Assembly (NCBI GenBank): GCA_031547305.1
Contig: JAVBSC010000034.1
Location: 1 to 20,231, forward strand
Direction: 5' to 3'
Source of the DNA: JAVBSC01 sp031547305
GTDB lineage: Bacteria; Desulfobacterota; Desulfovibrionia; Desulfovibrionales; Desulfovibrionaceae
DNA length: 20,231 nt
Position numbers and translations under genes: made by a program. Shown piece by piece: positions 1 through 6,537 of the stretch (its first letter is position 1; every line of letters begins with the position of its first letter). The notes below the pieces were generated by a model. That model was given only the letters and a program-made list of their open reading frames with translations, searched no databases and was not told the DNA's origin.

Positions 1-795
1 CACAACGCGGGCGAAATAATGGCCTGGCCGGAAAACATCGCGGCCTTTTCCATCATCTTCCAGGCCGCCGGCATTTCCTGGACCCTTTCCAGCGATCTGG
101 CCGCCTATGATTCCATCAACTACGGCACCTTTTACGACGACGTGCAGTTTGCCCGTACAGCCATACTGCATGCCCAGGCGGCAAAAAAGCTGGGCGTGCA
201 GAAAATCATGCTCGGCGAATGCGGCCACGCCCACAAAGCCCTCACGGTCATCGCGGACCGCGTGCTGCCTCAGGAGTTGAACATTCCGCGGGAAAGTTGC
301 TTTCCGCTCTTGCGCGACATCGTACTTTCCGGCAAAATAGAGTTTGACGTTTCGCGCAACGATTTTCCCGTGACCTTGCACGACCCGTGCAACGTGGTGC
401 GGCTCATGGGCATAAACAAGCCCCAGCGGGACATCTTGCGCCACATCTGCCCGCAGTTCCGGGAACTGGCCCCGCACGGGGCCCCGCACTCCTGCTGCGG
501 CGGCGGCAGCGGGTTCGCCATTATGACCCGCAACAATATAGAAGGCTGGCGCAACAACATAACCGGCCGCAAAAAGATGCAGCAGATCTGCAACGCCTTC
601 AGCGACTGCCTGGAGCCGGCAACGCGCAAATACGTCTGCGCTCCATGTTCCAACTGCAAGGGGCAGATCCGCGAGCTTCTGGAACACAGCAGCCTTTTGG
701 AAAAAAACAGCATCGCCTATGGCGGGATCGTGGAGCTCATAGTTAATGCCATGACCCTGGTTAACCCCGGTTATATCAAATGGGAGGCTGAGTAA
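1..795 (+). CDS. HmcF/TmcB/DsrK-like (Fe-S)-binding protein, C-terminal part (5' end outside window)
   Basis: The reading frame is open from base 1, so the N-terminus is missing; 264 residues are visible. The visible part has the cysteine pattern of the CCG domain of HdrD-type proteins: CGHAH near visible residue 74, HDPC near 127, CCGGGSG from 165, and CAPCSNC at 213-219. In this family (HdrD, DsrK, HmcF, TmcB, GlpC) these cysteines hold an Fe-S cluster that handles electrons or disulfides on the cytoplasmic side of a membrane complex. HmcF and TmcB of Desulfovibrio transmembrane redox complexes are the closest types I recognise, but I cannot choose between them without the N-terminus. There is a 51-nt gap to the response regulator on the same strand, so the redox complex and the regulator may be co-transcribed. 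Confidence 0.8.
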   Translation, partial: HNAGEIMAWPENIAAFSIIFQAAGISWTLSSDLAAYDSINYGTFYDDVQFARTAILHAQAAKKLGVQKIMLGECGHAHKALTVIADRVLPQELNIPRESCFPLLRDIVLSGKIEFDVSRNDFPVTLHDPCNVVRLMGINKPQRDILRHICPQFRELAPHGAPHSCCGGGSGFAIMTRNNIEGWRNNITGRKKMQQICNAFSDCLEPATRKYVCAPCSNCKGQIRELLEHSSLLEKNSIAYGGIVELIVNAMTLVNPGYIKWEAE

Positions 796-846
796 TCCGC
801 AGCCGAACATAAAATGTGCTGAGCTTTATTAAAAAAGGAGACTAGC

Positions 847-1377
847 GTGGCCCTTGCATCAGAAAAAACGCTTCTCATCGTTGACGACGAACCCGATGTG
901 CGCAACTTCCTTTCCACGTGCGCCGAAGACGCCGGCTTTAAAGTCGTGACCGCCTGCGACGGGGAAGACGCCCTGGTAAAGGTGCAGGAGTGCAATCCGG
1001 ATTTGATGACCCTGGACATGGTCATGCCCAAAAAGTCCGGCTACAAAGTGCTCAAGGAATTGCGCGCCATGCCCAGGTACGCCGAACTTCCGGTCATTGT
1101 CATCACAGCCCACGCCAACGACGAAATGGGCAGCGAAGACATGCAGAAGCTCTACACCACCTTGTCCGGTCCGAGCGCCCCCAAGTTCACCTTGGAAAAG
1201 CCCATTACTCCGGGCAAGCTGATGAAGGCCATTGCGGACATCCTGGACGTAAACCTGGAAGAGTCGGCCCCCAAACCGGCAAATGCGGCCGCGGACCTGG
1301 CGTCCATTCTGGGCAGCGCTGACGAGGCCACGCTGGAAAAACTGCGTCAGATCCTGGCCGCGGCCAAAGGCGCATAA
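847..1377 (+). CDS. Single-domain (CheY/DivK-like) response regulator
   Basis: The 176-residue protein starts at GTG 847, with aaggag at 835-840 as ribosome binding site. A receiver domain fills residues 7-130: acidic pocket D13/D14, phosphoacceptor D57 in TLDMVMP, T87 in ITAH, and K118 in the EKP motif. D57 and T87 fall at the same numbers as in CheY, but the lysine is 9 residues later, so the segment between strands 4 and 5 is longer than usual. No DNA-binding output domain follows. The last 40 or so residues are an Ala/Pro linker and a short predicted helix. The likely partner is the histidine kinase gene 176 nt downstream. The protein probably acts by protein-protein contact or in a phosphorelay; its target is unknown. 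Confidence 0.9.
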   Translation: MALASEKTLLIVDDEPDVRNFLSTCAEDAGFKVVTACDGEDALVKVQECNPDLMTLDMVMPKKSGYKVLKELRAMPRYAELPVIVITAHANDEMGSEDMQKLYTTLSGPSAPKFTLEKPITPGKLMKAIADILDVNLEESAPKPANAAADLASILGSADEATLEKLRQILAAAKGA

Positions 1378-1379
1378 GA

Positions 1380-1419
1380 CCATCCGTGGAGGCCCGGCCT
1401 CCCCGGCCCCTCCGGATGG
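1380..1419 (+). repeat. Nested hairpin after the response regulator, with short repeat copy A
   Basis: An outer 7-bp stem (ccatccg 1380-1386 with cggatgg 1413-1419) encloses an inner 6-bp stem (ggaggc 1388-1393 with gcctcc 1397-1402). The inner element, gtggaggcccggcctc at 1386-1401, recurs with one mismatch at 3411-3426 just after the kinase gene. There is no T-run, so it is not a classical terminator. It starts 2 nt after the stop codon and could be an RNA-stabilising 3' end or an intergenic palindrome. Confidence 0.55.
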
Positions 1420-1470
1420 CCGCCCAGCGCATGGGACGCCACGCCAATTCGTAAATGGTAAATCCACGCC

Positions 1471-1510
1471 GCCCCGCCTGCCTCCGCCATATTGGGGAGA
1501 CAGGCGGGGC
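1471..1510 (+). repeat. Strong inverted repeat between response regulator and kinase
   Basis: A perfect 10-bp stem (gccccgcctg 1471-1480 with caggcggggc 1501-1510) can be extended inward past one mismatch by 4 bp (ctcc 1482-1485 with ggag 1496-1499). It ends 30 nt before the kinase ribosome binding site and has no T-run after it. It might cause partial termination or act as an RNA-processing barrier, which would set the ratio of regulator to kinase. The function is inferred; the pairing is seen. Confidence 0.6.
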
Positions 1511-1553
1511 AGGCGCTACTCTTACCAGCCGCTCATCCGAAAGGAGCACTTCC

Positions 1554-3389
1554 ATGAGTTCTTCCCCGCTTCCCCTGGATACGGATCTGGCCATATGGCA
1601 GAACAAGCAGATTTTCGATTCCCTGCCTGTTCCCACCGCTATTCTCAATGCCGAGTATCAAATTGTCTGCGCCAACAAGCGCTTCACCCAGACCTTCGGC
1701 CCATGGGAAGGGCGCAGGTGCTGGGAGGTCTACCATAAAACCAATGGCTTCTGCGGCCACAAAAGCTGCGCCAAGACATTTGAAAACGCCGCTCCCACGG
1801 TCAGCAAGGGCCAGGGCGTCACCCAGTCCGGCCAGCATATCAGCTACACCAAATACTCCATCCCCCTGTTCGCGGCGGACGGCACCGTGCCTTACATCAT
1901 TGAGATGTGCATGGACAATACCTCGGCCGACATCCTGCGGGGCGAGTACCAGTCCTTGTTCGACCTGGTGCCGTGCAGCATTGTGATCATCAACAAGGAC
2001 CTGCGGATCATCGATTCCAACCAGGCCGTGCGCGACATCTACGGCGAACTGGACGGCAAGAACTGTTACGCCGTGCTCAAGGGGCAGGAAGGGGCCTGCG
2101 CCAACTGCATCGCCAAAAAAGCCTTCCTCAGTAAAGCGCCCCAGGTGGACACCCAGATCTGGCTGACCCCGGAAGGCGAACTTTGCCACTACCAGGTCAC
2201 GGCCGTGCCCATCAAAGATGAGAACGACAAAGTCACGGCCATCATGGAAATGGCTGTGGACATCACCGAGCTGACCTACCTGCGGGACCAGAGCGAGCTA
2301 AAAAACCTGATGCTGGCCAGCATTGTGGGCAACTCCCTGCGTGGCATCGCGGTTATTTCCGACGACGGGGAGATCCCCATCCTGAACCCGGCCCTGACCA
2401 AGCTGCTGGATCTGCCGGCTATAGGCATAAGCGGTCCGGAAGAACTTTACAACCTGCTGCCGGAACAGGCCCTGGAAGCCATCCGGAGCGGCCGGGACCA
2501 TTTCCGCTTCAGCGAGCTGTCGCTCTTTCCGGAGCGCGGGGAAGACGCCATCCCGATTATTCTTGAGGGCTCGCGACTGCGGCACGGGGTCAAATCTCTG
2601 GGACTGCTTCTGGCCTTCCAGGATCTGCGCGAAATAAAGAGCCTGGAACGCGCCAAGGTGGAAGCCGAGCGCATGGCCGCCGTGGGGCAGACCGTGTCTG
2701 GCCTGGCCCACGGCATCAAAAACCTGGTCACCGCCCTGGAAGGCGGCATGTATATGCTCACCAGCGGTATGCAGGGCGGCAAGGTGGACCGCATCACCCA
2801 GGGCGTGGACATGCTCCAGCGCAACATTGACCGCATCGGCTCATTCGTCAAAAACTTCCTGCACTTCGCCCGCGGCCGGCGCATCAAGGCCAGCATGGGC
2901 GATCCGGCGTCCGTGGCCGCCGAAGTGGCCGAACAGTACCGCGTAAAAGCCCAGCAAAACGGCATAGCCATGGATCTTGACATGCAGCCGGATGTGGAAC
3001 AGGCTTCCATAGACTACGAAAGCCTGCACGACAGCCTGACCAACCTGGTGGGCAACGCCATAGACGCCTGCGTAATGACTGAAGAAGGCAAGGACACCGC
3101 CATAACCGTGGGCTTCCGCGAAAAAGACGGCGTGTTGATCTATGAGGTGAAAGACACCGGCTGCGGCATGGACGATAACACGCGCAAAAAGGTCTTTTCG
3201 CGCTTCTTTACCACCAAGGGCGAAAACGGCACCGGCATCGGCCTGCTCATGACCAAAAAAATCATCCAGGAACACGGCGGCTACCTGGAGCTGGATTCCG
3301 AACTGGGCAAAGGCACCACCTTCCGCATCTGCCTGCCGCGCAAAAACCTGCCCAAGCCGGAACAAGAAGTGGGGGAAGGGCAAGAATAA
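1554..3389 (+). CDS. Soluble PAS-domain sensor histidine kinase with cysteine triplets
   Basis: The start at ATG 1554 is chosen because aaggag at 1541-1546 lies 7 nt before it; an in-frame ATG at 1455 has no such site. The product is 611 residues with no membrane segment. Three PAS-like regions are seen at about 20-125, 132-240 and 250-360. The first two each carry a cysteine triplet (C56/C67/C72 and C171/C182/C185). The phosphoacceptor region has H386 in GLAHGIKNL, where the usual acidic residue after His is Gly. The ATPase domain follows: N box NLVGNA with N501, G1 box DTGCGM 534-539, G2 box GTGIGL 559-564. The cysteines suggest redox or metal sensing, which would suit the electron-transfer gene upstream, but that is inference. 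The receiver protein encoded just upstream is the probable partner. Confidence 0.9.
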   Translation: MSSSPLPLDTDLAIWQNKQIFDSLPVPTAILNAEYQIVCANKRFTQTFGPWEGRRCWEVYHKTNGFCGHKSCAKTFENAAPTVSKGQGVTQSGQHISYTKYSIPLFAADGTVPYIIEMCMDNTSADILRGEYQSLFDLVPCSIVIINKDLRIIDSNQAVRDIYGELDGKNCYAVLKGQEGACANCIAKKAFLSKAPQVDTQIWLTPEGELCHYQVTAVPIKDENDKVTAIMEMAVDITELTYLRDQSELKNLMLASIVGNSLRGIAVISDDGEIPILNPALTKLLDLPAIGISGPEELYNLLPEQALEAIRSGRDHFRFSELSLFPERGEDAIPIILEGSRLRHGVKSLGLLLAFQDLREIKSLERAKVEAERMAAVGQTVSGLAHGIKNLVTALEGGMYMLTSGMQGGKVDRITQGVDMLQRNIDRIGSFVKNFLHFARGRRIKASMGDPASVAAEVAEQYRVKAQQNGIAMDLDMQPDVEQASIDYESLHDSLTNLVGNAIDACVMTEEGKDTAITVGFREKDGVLIYEVKDTGCGMDDNTRKKVFSRFFTTKGENGTGIGLLMTKKIIQEHGGYLELDSELGKGTTFRICLPRKNLPKPEQEVGEGQE

Positions 3390-3410
3390 GGCCACCCCCC
3401 GCCAGAATGC

Positions 3411-3426
3411 GTGGAGGCGCGGCCTC
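3411..3426 (+). repeat. Short palindromic repeat copy B (gtggaggcgcggcctc)
   Basis: It matches the element at 1386-1401 in 15 of 16 bases and can form a short hairpin (gaggc with gcctc). It lies 22 nt after the kinase stop codon, mirroring the position of copy A after the regulator stop codon. Confidence 0.5.
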
Positions 3427-3454
3427 TGCGCGCGCCCTGGCCCCGCAATTATCA

Positions 3455-3487
3455 ACGCCGCCGTCACTCCTTGCGTGACGGCGGCGT
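3455..3487. terminator. Inverted repeat between convergent genes, possible bidirectional terminator
   Basis: A perfect 13-bp stem (acgccgccgtcac 3455-3467 with gtgacggcggcgt 3475-3487) has a 7-nt loop. It sits between the 3' end of the + strand kinase gene and the 3' end of the - strand threonine aldolase gene. There is no T-run on either side, so the terminator call rests on position and stem strength. Confidence 0.5.
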
Positions 3488-3497
3488 CGTAAATGGG

Positions 3498-3519
3498 GCC
3501 TGGGGCCGTGGCCCCAGGC
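3498..3519. terminator. Second inverted repeat in the convergent spacer
   Basis: A 9-bp stem (gcctggggc 3498-3506 with gccccaggc 3511-3519) has a 4-nt loop. It begins 11 nt after the previous hairpin and ends 27 nt before the threonine aldolase stop codon. Together the two hairpins probably separate the convergent transcription units. Confidence 0.45.
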
Positions 3520-3545
3520 TGGGTTTGGAGCGGCAGCCCCAATTT

Positions 3546-4586
3546 TCACATAGACTTTACAGCCGAAGCGAATTCAAGAACTTCCTGTTCCGTGGTGTTG
3601 AAGGAAGTCATCCAGCGCACTTCCGGCCAGCCTTTTTCAAAGCCCGGCGCGTCGTAGGCGTCCCAGATATAGAAGCTGAAGCTTTTCTGGAGTTTCTCAA
3701 CGTGCGCCAACGGCAGGCGGGCGAACACGCCGTTTATCTGCACCGGCCTGGTGACGGCCACGTTTTTGGCCCCGCTAAGGGAATCCCTGAGCAGCGCGGC
3801 CATGTTGTTGGCCTGGCGGGCGTTTGCCAGCCAGAGATCCCCGGACAGATATTCGCTGAACTGGGCGGCGACAAAACGCATTTTTGACAAAAGCTGCATA
3901 TTCTGCTTGCGGATGTAGGGAAAATCCTCGGCCAGCGTCTGGTTAAAGAACAGCACGGCCTCGCCGAACATCAGCCCGTTCTTGGTGCCGCCAAAGGAAA
4001 GCACGTCCACCCCCGCCTTGCCGGCCAGATCCGCCAGCGGCAGGTTCAGATACGCGGCCGCGTTGCAGTAGCGCGCCCCGTCCATATGCAGATACAGGCT
4101 GTTTTTATGGCAAAAATCCGCAATGGCCCGGATTTCCTCCACGGTATAGACCGTTCCCACTTCCGTGGCCTGGGTTATGGAAACGACTCTGGGGCTGGAG
4201 TGATGCACTGCCCCCAGGGCTCTTTCCAGGTGCGCCACGCAGTCCTCCACCTTGATTTTGCCGTCATACGAAGGGACGGGCAAAAGCTTGCAACCGATCA
4301 AGGCTTCCGGAGCGCCGCATTCGTCTGTATACGCATGGGCCGTTTCCGCGCAAATCACCGCATTGTAAGTCCGGACCAGGCTTTTAAGACCGAGCACATT
4401 GGCCGCTGTGCCCAGAAACACGAAAAAAGCCCGGCAAGGTCCGAAATGCTCGGCCAGAGCTTTTTCCGCCGCCGCGGTCCAGGCGTCCCGTCCGTATGCC
4501 GGAGCAGGCCCCTGGTTGACTTGCCGCATGGCCTCGAAAACTCGCGGATGCACCCCGGAATTATTGTCGCTGGCAAAAGAAATCAT
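3546..4586 (-). CDS. ltaE: Low-specificity L-threonine aldolase (PLP-dependent)
   Basis: The 346-residue protein has the full-length beta-eliminating lyase fold of threonine aldolases. The family cleaves L-threonine or allo-threonine to glycine and acetaldehyde. Visible landmarks are the N-terminal FASDN and AYG segments, ETAH at 81-84 with DECGAPE just after, HMDGAR at 167-172 with the PLP-pairing aspartate D169, and SFGGTKNG with the Schiff-base lysine K202. The ETAH/DECGAPE pattern is closer to the Pseudomonas-type enzyme than to the E. coli one. The start ATG overlaps the stop codon of the upstream glycosyltransferase gene (ATGA), and aaagga (complement of 4595-4600) lies 8 nt before it, so translation is probably coupled. 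Why these two genes are paired is not clear from sequence. Confidence 0.9.
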   Translation of the reverse strand: MISFASDNNSGVHPRVFEAMRQVNQGPAPAYGRDAWTAAAEKALAEHFGPCRAFFVFLGTAANVLGLKSLVRTYNAVICAETAHAYTDECGAPEALIGCKLLPVPSYDGKIKVEDCVAHLERALGAVHHSSPRVVSITQATEVGTVYTVEEIRAIADFCHKNSLYLHMDGARYCNAAAYLNLPLADLAGKAGVDVLSFGGTKNGLMFGEAVLFFNQTLAEDFPYIRKQNMQLLSKMRFVAAQFSEYLSGDLWLANARQANNMAALLRDSLSGAKNVAVTRPVQINGVFARLPLAHVEKLQKSFSFYIWDAYDAPGFEKGWPEVRWMTSFNTTEQEVLEFASAVKSM

Positions 4587-5722
4587 ACTTTCAGTCCTTT
4601 GTTTGTGTAGGCGCTGGCACAGGATTGGTAAACCTGGAGCGTTTTTTCTAAAAAATCGTCTTGCCCAAGCCTCTGAATACTCTTGCGGCCGGCGTCCCGC
4701 AAGCGATGATACCTGCCGGAATCATTGACCAATTGTGCCAGCGCGGTTGACAGGGCCGGGGAGTCGCCGGGCGGCAAAAGAAATTCAATCGGCAGAAGAT
4801 CCGGCATGACTCCGACATTGGTGGACAGAAGCGGCACGTCGCAGGCCATGATTTCCAGCGCGGCCCTGGCAATTGCCTCGGAGCCGATTGAAGCGAGCAC
4901 GCCCAGGTCCAGAGCGGAAACAAGGGCCGGAACGTCCGGCCGCCGGCCGGTCAAGCGCAGACCAGCGGAAAGCCCGAGCGCCCCGGCCTGTTCCAGCAAT
5001 TGGGCTTCGCTTATGCCGGCCGCAAAACCGATAAATAAAATTTTCAGCGGCCGGCTCAAATGGCGCAAAAAGGCGGCCGCCTCCAGCAGGGTGCGGTGTC
5101 CCTTGACCGGATCAAAACGGCCCAGAATGCCGACAACGAAATCCTTATCCTCCAGGCCGAATTCCGCCCGAACCCTGGCCCGGCCCGCCTCGTCACGTTT
5201 GAACACGTCTTTATCCACCCCGCCCAGGATGGTATGCACCTTGTCCCGGGCAAGGCCCAGATCCTCGGTGAATGCCCTGGCGGTGATGGAATTGGTGGCG
5301 ATTACAGCGTCCGCTAGTTGGGAGTGCAAAAAACGGTTGGGCGGATTGTTCTTGGGCGGGCGCTGATCCCCCCTGGTGCGGATCAGAACGAAAGGCTGGC
5401 CGGAAAATCGTTTGAGCAATCCCCATAAAAAAAAGGACTCCCCCCGGTGACAATTAACCACCTGGGGCCGGAATTTCCTGATCAGTCCGCCCAGCCGCCC
5501 GTACAGGCCAGCCAGACGCAGAGGGCCCTGGTCGTTCAGAGGCAGGGCCAGAGGCTCCAGGCCCCATTCTTCGGCCTTGGCAAAGGACTGGGTCCCTTCC
5601 AGACCCAGCGTCAGAACCTCGTGTCCGGCCCCGCGCAAAAGCCGGGCCAGATGCAGGCCGTACCAGGCCGTGGCGTTGAACCAACGCACGTTCACCACTT
5701 GTATGCAGCGCAGCTTGCTCAT
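4583..5722 (-). CDS. GT4-family glycosyltransferase (GT-B fold)
   Basis: The 379-residue protein has an N-terminal Rossmann-like half (about 1-185, with HRGES at 92-96) and a C-terminal GT4 half. The C-terminal half starts with the phosphate-binding segment GRFDPVKGH at 201-209 and has an EX7E motif (E282 and E290), which in the family contacts the nucleotide sugar. Retaining sugar transfer to a lipopolysaccharide or other surface glycan is likely; donor and acceptor cannot be read from sequence. No signal peptide or membrane helix is seen, so it should work at the cytoplasmic face. No clear ribosome binding site precedes ATG 5722. It is the first gene of a two-gene unit with the threonine aldolase and diverges from the DUF4390 gene across 146 nt. 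Confidence 0.88.
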   Translation of the reverse strand: MSKLRCIQVVNVRWFNATAWYGLHLARLLRGAGHEVLTLGLEGTQSFAKAEEWGLEPLALPLNDQGPLRLAGLYGRLGGLIRKFRPQVVNCHRGESFFLWGLLKRFSGQPFVLIRTRGDQRPPKNNPPNRFLHSQLADAVIATNSITARAFTEDLGLARDKVHTILGGVDKDVFKRDEAGRARVRAEFGLEDKDFVVGILGRFDPVKGHRTLLEAAAFLRHLSRPLKILFIGFAAGISEAQLLEQAGALGLSAGLRLTGRRPDVPALVSALDLGVLASIGSEAIARAALEIMACDVPLLSTNVGVMPDLLPIEFLLPPGDSPALSTALAQLVNDSGRYHRLRDAGRKSIQRLGQDDFLEKTLQVYQSCASAYTNKGLKV

Positions 5723-5868
5723 GCCGGGGTAATGACAGGTTCGGGCCGGGATTGCAACGCCGCGCTATTTTGTCATCTCTTGCTTTGACGCGCCGGATAT
5801 GCGAAAATAGAAAATGTTATGACGGCCGCGAACGCCGATCCTCTGAAATTTTAACGTCTTGGCACGGC

Positions 5869-6525
5869 ATGCATTTGGCAAAACCAGCGAATCACAGTAC
5901 AAACAAACGGACGCCGCAACGGCCCCGGATCCGCGCCTGGCTACTGGCCCTGGCGCTTGTCCTTTTGATCTGGCCGGTCCGGGCGGCCCTGCCCGCCGCG
6001 CCGCAGTCCTTTGTCCACGATACCCCGATCTTTTTGCATGATAACGGGGAGTTGCTGCTCAAAATGAGCGTGAACGTGGACGATACCGACGGGTTGATGT
6101 ACATGCTCAAGGATGGGGCTTCCATCAAACTGGATATAAAATCCCTGGTCGAATTGCCGCGCGCCATTCTGAGCAATATTGCGGTGGCTGAACACACTTT
6201 TTCCTCCACCCTGCGCCACGATCCCCTGACCCGCGAATTTTTGCTGACCCTGCCGGGCGAAGAACACCCGCGCCGGGATCTTAATCTGGCCCGCCTGCTC
6301 GACTCAGCCTGGAAAAATCTGAGGATCGATCTGGCCTCGCTTGCGACCCTGCGCGCCAAAGGGCCGGACAAGGTGTTCCAGATCTCGGTGACCTTGTCCT
6401 TAAGGCATACTGAAGTGCCGCCCTGGCTGGCTAAAACTGTCATGTTCTGGTCCTGGGACATCGTGCCCCCGGAAACCATAACCCTGGAATACCCGCCGGC
6501 CTACGATCCGGTCCACAGATTCTGA
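5869..6525 (+). CDS. DUF4390-like exported or membrane-anchored protein
   Basis: The reading frame is open from 5752, but ATG 5869 is preferred because it gives a 218-residue protein with a normal signal sequence: basic residues up to 22, a hydrophobic core at about 23-37, and a likely cleavage site after VRA near residue 39. No strong ribosome binding site is visible, so the start is uncertain. The mature part is beta-rich, with no catalytic motif that I recognise. The call rests on gene context and general character: DUF4390 proteins commonly sit directly before ntrY-type kinase genes in Proteobacteria, and here the stop is 12 nt before such a gene. It may act in the periplasm as a partner of that kinase. 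A weak possible promoter (tttgac at 5784-5789, poor -10) lies upstream. Confidence 0.65.
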   Translation: MHLAKPANHSTNKRTPQRPRIRAWLLALALVLLIWPVRAALPAAPQSFVHDTPIFLHDNGELLLKMSVNVDDTDGLMYMLKDGASIKLDIKSLVELPRAILSNIAVAEHTFSSTLRHDPLTREFLLTLPGEEHPRRDLNLARLLDSAWKNLRIDLASLATLRAKGPDKVFQISVTLSLRHTEVPPWLAKTVMFWSWDIVPPETITLEYPPAYDPVHRF

Positions 6526-6537
6526 GGCAGGGCGGTC

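Noticed and set aside
3411..3887. Open frame of 158 codons on the + strand
   Set aside because: It runs through the hairpin spacer into the threonine aldolase gene on the other strand and has no recognisable protein character.
5752..5868. Earlier start for the DUF4390-like gene
   Set aside because: The extra 39 residues are charged, precede the signal sequence and would place the hydrophobic core too far from the N-terminus.
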